The position numbers and the translations under genes were made by a program. Below the pieces are notes generated by a model. It was not told where the DNA came from and made no database searches. It saw nothing but the letters and a program-made list of their open reading frames with translations. Of a DNA stretch of 64,000 bases, positions 34,101 through 45,689 are shown in pieces. The DNA comes from Cyclina sinensis (taxonomy: Eukaryota > Mollusca > Bivalvia > Venerida > Veneridae), in contig JAAONU010000014.1 of the NCBI GenBank assembly GCA_012932295.1, positions 15,379,039 through 15,443,038 on the forward strand, given 5' to 3'. Each line of letters opens with the position of its first letter. The stretch's first letter is position 1.

Positions 34101-37100
34101 ATGCTGTTTATATCTATAATATTTGACACTCAACAGAACTTTCCATGTGTAAACTCAAACCAATTGTATTAGATTCATCTCCTTATTTTCTGTAACTTTC
34201 TAAATCTATTTTCGCAGACGATATATCAGAGTAGCTAGTAGTAATTCAAAATATTTACTGAAGCCTTAACAATTTGAGGACCCAGATCACTTTGCATTTC
34301 TAGACAGCTTTTTACAGGAAAGTACACGCGCAAGAGTAGACTAAAAGATCCCTAGCCGAAAAGAGGAAAATATTAAAACACAATAACAATAAAGAGAAGC
34401 ATACGAAACTTAAAGTTTCAGAAACGTTTATTTTTCATTTCAAAACATGACAAGAATTCTCAGATAGACTATCTTATATTTTTGATAGCGTGCCTTTTCG
34501 TTTATGTATTTCGATTGTCGAGAATTGTCATCTATTACAGTCTTCGAAAAGAATTTTAAGGGAGATACCCTTAAACTTACGGTATTCCATTGCCTTTAAT
34601 AATGATATAGAAAACAAATATTTTGAACGAATCATTAATAGTTTCAAAAGTACAATAGGTGCATTACATTTGTCTTAATAGAATTGTTGTGGTACAGTGT
34701 TTACACGGAAAGCTTTGAATTACAAGTAAACACTTCCTATCATCTATATAGTTAGAAACATACATTATACAATATATCGTCATTTGAATTTAGGGTATGC
34801 TCTATAATGGCTCTCGAAACAGCATGTTCTATGAACCTCCCCCGGCTTTCTCTAAAAAAATGGCTCCGCTAAATATCATAATAAACACAGTTAACTTCTA
34901 AACAGTTATGTTCACTCAGTATATACCTTTTCTGCAGCTAACCGAATGAACTTTTTTGCTGAATCGTTCCAAATTGCTGGCACTGTAATGACCCATTTCA
35001 CGTCGCTTTCATAGACTCCAGGAAATCCGTTCTTTACGGCTTGCATAAAGTGATTCTTCAAGGCCAGAATTGCACATCTGAACACAGTTAGAGCGTCAAT
35101 CGTTTTTCCGTTTTCTGCTCTTATCATATAGTTCTCCGTGATTTCCTGAAAAAAGTTTAACTGAATCTTATGTAGGTTATATATTGATGGGGAATTCGCA
35201 ATCTGATGTTTAAAGTTATCTGTTACGTTACAAGACTAATCTGTGTCTGTTTGTTTAAAGTTATTTTCAATATGGACTTGTCTTTGTTCACATTTTTTTT
35301 ACCTGACCTCGTTCGAAAATAAAAAGGACTGATCTAGAATGAGGATATAAATTATGTACTGACCCCAAATCGGGAAATTTTGATTTTCTATAATGTTTCA
35401 GGTAACTTTTGAAAAACGTTATTAATCTTGGCACCATTTTAGGATATGTATTTTACAATACGGTGCAGGTTGTTTTCATATAAGTAAAACAAGACATTTG
35501 CTTAATAGAAATCCAATGACTTATGGATAACAAAGAATATAATTTGCCCGTTTTAGTCTTGTCAAATGTCTGTGTTATTTTCTAGCTTTTATTACTGAAG
35601 AATAGCTTTAAATTTCCGAATTTGTGTCGAACATGTCCATCTACTTTAAAAATAGTGAAAAAATATTGTTTTGAACAAAAATGATCTTCTTCATTTATAA
35701 GGATTTGGTAATGTAATCCGATCAGTACATCAAATACGTAAAAGATATACATTTCAGAGATAAGTTTGTTGAAACCAGACACGATATATTTTAAATGTGA
35801 AAATAAAGATTGCTAACTTTAACTGTTTATTATAAATTCCACTGCTTTTACTACCTTTTCTCGATGAAGTGTCATTTTAAATTCCTTAAGGAAATACCAG
35901 TTTTCATTCTCCTCATCCAACAATAATGATTCATATTTCAATTTGGCTTCATCTCCAAATGAGTGAAGCTTCTTTTCTGGATCTAGCAGCAAATATGTCG
36001 GCGTCTTTGCATTCATTGGTCCTATTCCATTACCTGACCAGTTGTTAGTATATATTTTCAGAGGGTCTGTATTGTAGTCATGCTTGAAAGAAAAAGCGTA
36101 TCCCGAATAGGTAGTACCAAAATCGATGGCTGCAACAACAATTTTGCTCGTGTCCGTTGTAAAAGAGATTGGTTGATACAACCTAAAACAATTAAAAGAA
36201 GGCGCCATTGTTGTATTTTGTTTGTTTTATTAAGACTGTTTCAGTATTTTTTCGTTCCACAAGACGCAACTTACTATTTTTATTTCCACGCTTCACTTAT
36301 AGTTACATATAGCATCACACTTTTTTTATATGACATTGACAGTTCTCTAGCAAAACATGAAAATGTCCTGTTAGGACTTGTATGGGTTTTGTAAACAGTA
36401 TTTCTACCATTTCTTTGAAGAACTGATCATATTTAGATGCTTAGCAAAAGAAATATGAAAGTTGTTTTGATTTATCATAAATCCTTTTCACTACTTTAAT
36501 ACTGCCGATCTTTCCTTTAGAAGGGAAAATATATACATATTTTTTCAAAACTACTAAATGTGTGCTGCAAAGCAAATTAGTAAAAAAGAAGTATCATATG
36601 TCACTTTATCGGTACATTAGATATACAAAAAAAAATTTTCTTTGCTCTCATACCTTTGAATTATTTTCATATACTTTATTCAAATGACACAAATGTCCAG
36701 TTGGAAACAGTCTAGGTAGCTATATGAAAACGCGTCTGGATTTTTTTGTATTATTTTTATCTTATTTGCACTTATCAGTGAGATGAAAATAATATTTATG
36801 ACACAGGTTGAGATAGGATGTTCATCTAGTAACTGATTTAAGAACTAAAAAAATTAAACCAAACATGTATTGCTTAAGAAAACTTTTCTCATACTGAGAT
36901 AAACATTGGTATGTCTAAGATTTTGAATATTGCTTAAAATAATTATTTATAGAAATTTTATTCTAGGAAATTATAAAAATGTCTTATCTTAAGCTCTGAT
37001 TTTCAAGCCGACTGTTTACAAAATGTGTGTTCATGTTACAATATGACTGTTTGCTTGGACCTGTATTGCAAGAAAAGAACGCAAAATCTTACAAAGACAC

Positions 37101-37541
37101 CCTGTGTTCAGGTGAGTTACAAAAGACCCAAGGTTAAGATCGTGGCGGATAACATGATACATAACTGTTCTATTTAATGTCTGGCATGTAGATAGACTGG
37201 GAGGATAAGCCTTTCACCTTTAATTATATAACTTAGTTGATTGTACGATGAAATTAATAGTTAATTGGAGGATGATAGTTCATCTAAACTTTAAGTGAAA
37301 TCTTATTCCGTTAACACGGAATTCAAGGCAGTATAATGGGTGGTCTGGTTCTCTGCCTATTATTGTACGTAGCAACAGGAGCAGGCAATCCAGACTAAGT
37401 AATAAGGTCTTTTGACCATTTTCACATATTTACGTACCCCGAAGGTTGTCGAGTTGCTCCTAGTACTTCGTAATTTCCCTCTTCACTTTCCTCATCTTTT
37501 TTCTGCTTACGTTCTTTCTTTTTCCCAAAGAGCCTCTTCAT
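31118..37541 (-). CDS. HSPA12-like gene A (heat shock 70 kDa protein 12-like), complete, 5 exons
   Basis: Atypical HSP70-family ATPase, probably cytosolic and stress- or immune-related by family knowledge. Exons (5' to 3'): 37438-37541, 35855-36182, 34927-35145, 33432-33579, 31118-32178, all with GT/AG ends; 1860 nt, 619 aa, close to vertebrate HSPA12. Exon 1 encodes MKRLFGKKKERKQKKDEESE, charged. Then phosphate-1 AIDFGTTYSGYAF (about residues 53-65), WVITVPAIWNDSAKKFIRLA, ALEPEAASIFCRQLP, phosphate-2 DCGGGTVD (about 264-271, split by intron 4), GGNWGG (about 291) and adenosine motif ILMVGGFSDSP (about 424-434). No canonical substrate-binding domain or EEVD end. The ATG at 36206-36208 is probably inside intron 1, because a conserved acceptor follows it. 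No inactivating change seen. Confidence 0.9.
32625..33035. mobile_element. 411-bp MITE in intron 4 of gene A
   Basis: Terminal inverted repeats TACGGAGCCCCTAAAA / TTTTAGGGGCTCCGTA, flanked by direct ATTCCT (32619-32624 and 33036-33041). The interior is packed with TTTCGTTTAAACG-like motifs in both orientations. No coding capacity. Confidence 0.85.
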
Positions 37542-38474
37542 TTTTCATAACATCCGTTCTGTTTTACTCGTCTGCAGTACAACCCGATTCTCAAGAACAA
37601 AGGGTATTAAAACATACAAAAATTAAAATAAAGAAAGTCAGAAAAATACCAAAAAAGTGTTAATCTCTTAAAATGATATATATCCAGACGGTTTCGAAAG
37701 TTAGCAGAAGAATGCGGAATAGCTTATTCAAGTAAACAACAAATATTCTCTCACAAAACTGACACAATAATGATATCGCAAATGTACAGTTGGTGCACAG
37801 CTGTTTATCTTTCGGCGTCCTAAAAAACCCGAATTGTAAAATTATCTCAAATCATTACTGTTATCCGGTTTTAAACTTTTTGCTAACACTTCCTGAATTA
37901 CATTTTCAAATAGTTTAGTTTTTCTACTTCACTAAGAGTTCTACATGATTTCATATATCAAGATTTACAAAAGGAACAGATTAAATACTTGGTTTGTAAA
38001 CGAAAGATGAAGCTTAAGTCTTGCCATAGTGGGCACACACGACCACTAATTTGTAAACATGAATCGTGGTCTCGTTACAACGTGTAGAGAAAATTGTTAT
38101 GTTGTCATTACCGTACTAGTAATAAAGCACTCAAAGCGCTGAATGGTCGCTGTGTTTATAATTGCAATGTAGGTAGGTGAGCCGTACTAGGTAAGCGTAT
38201 ATCAAATATTAAAGATCATTACAAAGTAGATAAATAAACGCATACAACAGTGAAACATGGAACGGAAAGTATTCTCTTAAACTTGTCCATAACATTATTA
38301 GTCTTAATTGATATGTGGGCCGTTTTGACTCTGGAGGGTTTGTAAATTGACCTATTTCCAAATAAGTGGTCTCGCAATGTCGCGAGACCCAGCTGATTAG
38401 TCACTTGTGCTAATGTATTGTATGTTTATGCGCGCCTGCATAAAAAAAAACACAAATTCTTCACACTTTTCTCA
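37542..38474. promoter_or_regulatory. 5' flank of gene A, shared with gene D
   Basis: Aligns with 4525-5440 upstream of gene D and with 11640-12100. It contains the CAATGTAGGTAGG and GCGCGCCTGCAT landmarks. Probably includes the promoter. I saw no convincing TATA box or heat-shock element. Confidence 0.4.
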
Positions 38475-41340
38475 CTGTAGAAAAAGCGGCGAGGAGCAGT
38501 TCAAGGCTAATGAAGATGTAAAGCACAATTAACTTGTTCCTCAAACTTTGCTTTTTATCGAAAACATGGAGAAAACTAAGCTAGATATTTCTGACGGTAC
38601 GTTTTTTGTATACAATATGGTATTTTATTACTTGCAGTTTGCACGTTGGTTGTACATGTGTCATACTGTTTATTTAGTGTTACAGACCAGCAGTAATGTT
38701 AAATTTGATTGTTTTGTTTACAGTATGGAACAGAATTACTGTATTTATTCCATCTTGCTTGGTGACATTGGTACTTACATTATGCTTGATTCCATATTGC
38801 TTTATGGCTCTGGAACTTGCATTATGCTTGATTTCATCTTGCTTGATAACATTGAAACTTGCATTATGCTTGATTTCAAACTGCATTATTTCATTGAAAC
38901 TTGCGTTATGCTTAATTCTATTATTCTGTCATTGATTGTTGACCTTTGAACTTGAATAACTCTTCATTCAATCTTGCATTGTACTATTTCATCGTCTTTT
39001 GTAGTGGGTTGGAATAATCAAAATGTGATGTCATATAGCTTAATGTATTATCCATCTTTCTTCATGCTCTATTCAAACTATTTGGGGATAAGTGTTTTGT
39101 GCATGTTTGTAATTTGGAGATTGTTTAGGTTTTTTTTCTTGTCGAGCGTTGTCAAATGCAACCATTTAGCATCGTCGGAGCCCACGGTACACATTCCGTA
39201 TAAACTATATTGTAACGTATTTATGAGGTTTGATAAATAACCTGGTTACCGAGTATGATAAATAACCTGGGTTAACGAGGACGACTCAAGTAAAATAAAC
39301 ACTTATGTAAAATCATTTTCAAGGTTGTAGCGTTTAAGGCTATTCCATTTATGATTTAGTTGAAAGTAAAGTATTGAAATAAACATCAGAACTTTGCAAA
39401 AATCTAGTCGCAAAATTGCGGGACAATCCGGAAAATAACGAAATGCACCAAAAAAGCGCCATCTGTGGTCATAATATGAACACAAATATTGCAAATCGTA
39501 TTATGCCTACTGCTTAGTGTACCGCAAAGTGAATACTTTGTTATTGGTATCGTTGTCATCCTCATGTTTGATGCGTAGTGTTTATAAAACGCTTTTCTAT
39601 TTGTGTTGAGGAATGCATTGACGAATAAGATTGCTAAGACACGACAAAATAGCTGAGCACAGACCAAAATAAATGACATAAAGCAAGATGGAATCAAGTG
39701 TTATGCAATCTCTAATGTCACCAAGCACGAAGGAATACATGCAGAAATTCTGTTCCATATAGCAGTGCTGATGCATTTTTGGTGGTGGAAGCAAATTTTC
39801 GATGCGTTACTGATAGTTTGGGTATTTTTCGAAATTGTTAGATATAAAACCTTCAGCTGAAGAAGGAACTTTGCCATTGGTTAAGTGTTGCTGTTGTGCA
39901 ATTTTGGGGCAGAAATCTTAATTGTTAGTTTAATTGCATCTGATAATAATTCTATGATAATAACGTTAATACAGTCTTTCATTAAACATCAACACGTTTT
40001 AACCATGAAATGCATATATATTAAATGGAATAAATATATAATAAATATGACTAAATATTCAATTTATTCTATTGAAATGATATTTACACTATAAGCATTA
40101 AACTAAATATTTTCTTTTTGTTTATAGCTTAAACTGTTCTGGAAAAAGGACATTCGACTACTACTGGAAATGTCCGAAAACTGTACACTTTTATCAGACT
40201 AATTAGGTAATTTTTCTACGCTAATCATCATTTTAAACATATTTCTTGTTTTTCATCTTTTGGATTTTAGAAGATAGTGTAAGCACATGTTATAGTTAGT
40301 TTAAAAAAATAGCAAATTGTTGAGAAATTATTACACGTAAGTGCCCTAGATTTACAAGTATCATAAATATTGTTTAACTTTTGATTGTTTTGGCAAAATT
40401 TCAGCAAAGACGTAGCTTATTCACCGCCTTAAAATGATTAAACGGCAGATACATCTGAATTGGGTTGGAAAATTGTAAATGAATATGAAACAAACTCGAC
40501 AGTGATGACAAGAAACGCATCTTTAAGGCGGAGGCACTTGCTAGTAGGAAGGCGAAGGCGGAAAATGGCTAAGAAGGCTACAACTTCTATATTTGTTCAT
40601 TTTGCAGACCATCAACCCCCACACCGGCCAAAAGAAGCGGATCCTAACCAGATTTTTCCACGGCTGCAGCTAGATGTCTTCCGGAGGACAATTGCTATGC
40701 TTACGGGAAACCAGAGCACTTGAAAGGTGCTCAGGAATGCCTTGCTGTAATTTAAATAATGCGATAAGTGATTATATGTATATTGATCGTAACACTCAAA
40801 ATAATGTTTAACTTAACAATGCAGACATTCGCGGGACAGAGTTTATTTAATACAGATCAAAGTATACCGGAAGTGCTGGTCAAGTCCAATTGCGGGAAGC
40901 CAATTTCTGAAACGGTAAGTAAAAATGTACCGGAAGTCCCTTTCCATTAAGTTGAGGTTATTTCTAATCCAGAATTTATTGATGTGTGTGTGTTCAAACT
41001 ACATGTAACAATGACGAGGATGTTAAGTTGCCAGTTGTTTAACAAAAACAATATGTTTTTCCAAGTAGAAATCCGCTACTTCTAGTGAGTATATCAGAAA
41101 TGTTGTCAAAGAAGGTTCATTTAAAGTTGCCATTTTAAGTTATTCATGACCGAGCGTTTTTAAAAAAGAATAGACCTGCAAGTGAAAACCCAGATTTCAT
41201 TGTGAGAGTGGTTATTTTAGTAGTGAGCGCCACTGCATATGTTGTGAATCCTTTAGATGTGGTTCACGTACAATTGGATAAGCCTAGGCAAGAGCTGGTT
41301 AGTTAGCAAGTTATTTTATTAAAATATATAATGTTATACA
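38475..41340 (+). mobile_element. Retroelement gag-like family, copy IV (with insertion)
   Basis: 38475-38724 matches the end of the first gag-like exon of copy II, and 39759-41340 matches copies I and III. Trace coding near 40380-40735 includes SELGWKIVNEYETNS and a Cys/His-poor remnant of the knuckle. An exon-like stretch near 40858-40912 (VLVKSNCGKPISET, then GTAAGT) is preserved. Frameshifts throughout. 38725-39758 is a separate inserted element. Confidence 0.5.
38725..39758. mobile_element. TIR element with internal 42-bp repeats, inserted in copy IV
   Basis: The left end ATGGAACAGAATTACTG and right end …CAGAAATTCTGTTCCAT are inverted over about 80 bp (38725-38805 and 39675-39758). Other copies of the host repeat lack this segment. 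About four 42-bp direct repeats start near 38748, 38790, 38832 and 38874. They stay open on the plus strand as 14-residue units (MLDFILLDNIETCI type) in an ORF at 38548-38949. No transposase. Confidence 0.6.
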
Positions 41341-42499
41341 ACTTCTTAAGTCTTTATAAGCGCAGGATATAATGAATATACTATAAAAATTAATATAATC
41401 TTTTAGATCTCAACTACGATCATCTAATTTTTGAAAATAATTAGAGTATCGTAAATAGAGCTGAAAAAAGAGAAAAATAGTAAAAAGAGAACAACATATC
41501 AATTTTTATCTTTTATATTACCTTTTCATCATGCATTATATTCACTTCCACGTTTGAAATGAAATCACTGTGTTTTGTATTTTTTGGTCACATTTCAACA
41601 TGTTGTATATTAAAGCTGGTATCCTGCAGGAGCAGTGGTCAATTTGTAATGCGCTGTACTGGTATTCCATGGGTCCAGACATTACTTATTCTTTTTCGGA
41701 TGAAACATTAAACTAAGATTATGGAAAAAAAACCCAAAGATGTCTTTATAATGGGATGCTTTCTGTATCTTCCACTTTCTCCAACAAACTCACACAACTA
41801 AGGTCTTCTGGAGCGTCGGTCATACGAGCAATCGGTACCGACGATAAATAAACTCAAATAGAGAGAACAAGACACAGTTATTTTAGCAACGCCTTCAATT
41901 ACTGCTTGCATTACAGGCATTTTCTAAATTCTGGTGAATAGTTCAAATTGTTGACGTTCTAAGCATAAATTTTAATGGGGCTTCATTTTTAAGAGATCAA
42001 TTTTATTGTTTCAATAAAATGTTTTTAGAACTATGTTACATGTTTTTACATGTTTAAAACGCTATACTCTGAATTATAAATTTGTTTTTGTACGGGCAAT
42101 TAATGAATTTCAGTTTTATTGCTGTCGTTGTTAAAAATTATGCAACATCATATATTACTTTAAATAAATTTCTCTGTTAAATCCAAGCACATCATTTAAC
42201 TAGAAACACAAACAAATATTTGCCAATCACAATGAAAACAAAAAAACAAATTCAATACATTAAATGCAGCGTCATTCAATGTTTAACTCTAGCTCAAAAC
42301 AATTAGAGAAATCTAAACATTCCGTATAGTTGTAACTAGGACAGCAAAAGGGACCACAGTTAGGATTGCAGGGCCGCATAATAAAGATATATGAAAATCT
42401 CCAGCTCCAGACGCTCTGCTTTATTTATTGTCAATATCTCTATCGCAGTTCGAAAACCCGCATCTATATTGGGTGATGCCCAAAGGGGCATTACAATAA
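41341..42499. other. Intergenic; possible degenerate SINE at 41628-41865
   Basis: GGAGCAGTGGTC at about 41630 repeats the head of the SINE at 27540-27753, and the stretch ends CAATCGGTACCGACGATAAA, loosely like the SINE tail. Otherwise no feature recognised. Confidence 0.35.
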
Positions 42500-45113
42500 A
42501 ATTTTGGATAGGATATCATAAAAATTAAAGCTCTAACAATACAGTTAAATTTCTATCCACACAAAAGGATGATGTCTGTGGAATACTTAATTTTAAGATA
42601 AAAAAGCAAACTTTTTTATGTGGGAAAGAAATCTCAAATTTTTCAAAAGTCAGACAGTTATTTTTAAGATATATCAAACCGAAAACTGTACATCACAAAC
42701 TCGGTCTATTAAATGGACTGCACTTCCTAGTAAAGGACATGCCTAACTTCTGTATCTACATAATACATATACAAATCATAATGTAAAATGCACATGCCAA
42801 GAACTTACTGGGACAGAGCAGCCTTAGCACAGATAAAAAGTAGTTGATGACATTCTAACATAAAATCGCTTGTTTTTGCCCGCCGTGCCTATGTTTCAAC
42901 GAGAGAAAAAAGGTGTGTTAACAAGGAAGTTCTCGCGCTCACTCGCTGTTATTACCCGTTTTCAGTTATGCGCGTTACAGGGCCTTTGTAAAAAATGGAC
43001 GCCGATCCGTCTTTTTTGCCCCAAATCGGCAGTTAATGTAACTTTGCAGATCGGAACGTAGAGGAAACATTCATGATTATTGATAAAATCAATGGCCGGC
43101 CTTTTCCACATTATCTGATCAAATCTAGATCATTCCAAATACTTTTTAAATCGACACATTTTAGGTTTCAAGATGGCCGCTCGACAGGTTGAAACATGTT
43201 GACGCGTCGCCCTTGAACGCATATTTAAAACACGTATCCATAACAACCATAAGGCGACTGTACTATTATTTATTTTATTTATTTTCATAAACTAGTCTTT
43301 TCTAGCTCATTTTACGCTAGAATAGCGTTAAAGCACGTTTTTTCGTGTCATAACATCAGCAGAATCCCTCGGGATTCTGCAGATGTTATGACACGAAAAA
43401 ACGTGCGTTAACCCTATATTATATAGGTTTCACAAAATGAATATTTCTGTGAAATAACTGTAAAACTTAGCTAGGGTTTTTAGGAGAATATCTTCTAAGT
43501 TTATTATAGTGTCGTAAAATAAAAGTTGAACAAATACTGTCCAGTCTTCTTGACAAACCAAAATTTGCTTGAAGGAATTTCATAAAATGGCCACAACAGG
43601 AACATTTCTGTGAAATTATTTTGAAATTATTTTGCCAGCGGTTTCTGAGGAGAAGAGTTTCGGAATTTGTCATATAGTCGCATAAGAAAAACAGACCAAA
43701 CCCTCTACAGATATGTATTTTTTATATTTTGGGATACAAATGGCTAGAAAAATATAAATATTTACGGGCAACCTTTAAAACGTTTTGGAAAAATTACTAT
43801 GAAATCGGGCAGTGATTCATGAGAAGATTTTCGAAGTTTCCATATAGTCATATTGTAAAACAGGACTCATCTTCCCCTATCTGTCAATTTACAAGGGACC
43901 CAAATGGCTAGAAGGAATTTCTTAAATAACCAACTAAGGATCATTTAAAAAAAATAGTCTGATGGTTTCTGCATGGGAGAGTTTCTAAGTATGTATTTAT
44001 GGTTTCCATGGCAATCAGAGTGCTTAATTGAGCCACTTTATTTAAAGATATTTGAAAAAAAAACTGAAAAAAATCTCAAATTTGGTTAAAATAAATCTTA
44101 GGAGTATAGTCGTTTGAAGAAAAATGACGGCGATGGACGACTGACAGTCACATATCCTAACAGCTCACCATTGAGCACTTAGTCATTTTTCAACTATTTG
44201 AATTACAATTTTTACATTACAAATCATGGCTTTTCAAATATTACTTTCAAATGATTTCAACAAAATATGATTAACAAGTACAGCAGTTTAGCAAACTAGT
44301 ATAAGGTTATCATATCATTTGTATGGCGAGATCATTTTCACGATTAAGGTTTTGACCAATGAGTTATATAAAATATAAATTGTAACCGCACCTTTCTATT
44401 TTCCAATGACCTACTCATGACTTTCCAGTTGTTTTTTTAATTAAATTTATTTGAATTACAACTTTCACAGAACAACTCGTGGCTTTTCCAATTTTTAATG
44501 TACACTCATTTTAATGTTTTGTCTATGTTAAGACACAACGGTAACCACATATTTTCATTGATATCGTGAGGTTGCTTTACATATACACAGAAATGAGAAA
44601 TTAAGGCAACACATTATTTTACTTACGAGCTTTATTTAGACAAGGAAAAATAACACATGGTTAACCCTTTCACTGCTATGTTCTCGTGAAGGGTTATGAA
44701 AACAAAATATGTAATTTTGCACAATAATAGAAATCATTTCATATTCAAAGATAAACCACATCTTTTGTAGTTTTACTACATATCACGACTTGAATACTTT
44801 CACTTAGACTTGGTAATTTAAAACAAGGTTAACCCCTTCACAACTATGTTTTCGTGAAGGAGTATGAGCAGCATGCTAAAATAAAACTCTTTTTTACTAG
44901 TATACTGACAACTCGATCAATGTTAATGTTATTCCTGGACGGATACCAAAGCTTTATCAACTACATAATTAGCAAAAAGTACGACATATAGCAAAACTTC
45001 ATAGATATGACATCAATAATTAATTCGCTAAATCTGTTAGGAATGTCAAACGGTTTTTGGTACATGTTAGAAGCTATTAAATATCTTTACAATGTCCAAA
45101 CACTAACTTAAAC
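42500..45113. other. 3' flank of copy C, paralogous to 28030-31117
   Basis: Shared landmarks in order: TTGGATAGGATAT, GGATGATGTCTGTGGAATA, TTAAATGGACTGCA, AGAAGGAATTTCATAAAATG and TCTGTTAGGAATGTCAA. The stretch 42830-43430 has no counterpart and includes a hairpin. No gene supported. Confidence 0.6.
43327..43412. repeat. Near-perfect 42-bp hairpin with 2-nt loop
   Basis: The left arm 43327-43368 and right arm 43371-43412 are complementary except for two positions, around a TC loop (…AGAATCCC TC GGGATTCT…). Could be a palindromic MITE core or a hairpin RNA source; nothing else identifies it. Confidence 0.85.
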
Positions 45114-45689
45114 CTAGTCTTTCAAAACTATTTCTGCACACTCGACACTGCCGTTACGTTTTACAGCTTCAACTTTTATATCGGAACATCCAAAACGTAA
45201 CTGTACATGTATGTTATCAGCTCTTGAAGTTTCTCTAACGCCTGATTCTCTCATCACATGAAAGTCTCCGACAACTCACAGCTTTCCCCATCTACCAACT
45301 TCGGATTTCTCTCCGTGGATCTAAACACATACACTGGCATAAAGGAATCTGTACTTGACATAGGGTGATATTCTTTTACTGGTTGTGCCTTATTTATATT
45401 GATCGACTGGCCAATTTCTACATGTTTATCAAACACTTGGTCGCACCATTCCCTTCCGTCGCCTATGACTTTCCTTTGTATTGGATGCAGTACCGAGTTA
45501 AACGGCACAGTCACACCGTATGTGTAGCGACTTTTTCTTTCCTAAAACTACTAAACGTGTATGGCATTTTATAGATTATATGGGCGCTCCTTTAATTAAT
45601 TTGAGCAGTGTAGTTTTATTTCATGGACAGGGAGAGAATGCTTTGTAGACATGAATATTAATAGAGCTTCTTTTGAACAATGATGATAT

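Noticed and set aside
36206..36208. ATG in gene A as the translation start
   Set aside because: The matching codon is ATT in D, out of frame in C and absent in B. A conserved splice acceptor follows it in all copies and an upstream coding exon fits the phase.
37542..38474. Heat-shock elements upstream of gene A
   Set aside because: Only imperfect GAA/TTC groupings, not conserved with the gene D flank.
42870..43061. 63-codon ORF
   Set aside because: No similarity recognised; it lies in a repeat-like segment missing from the paralogous flank.
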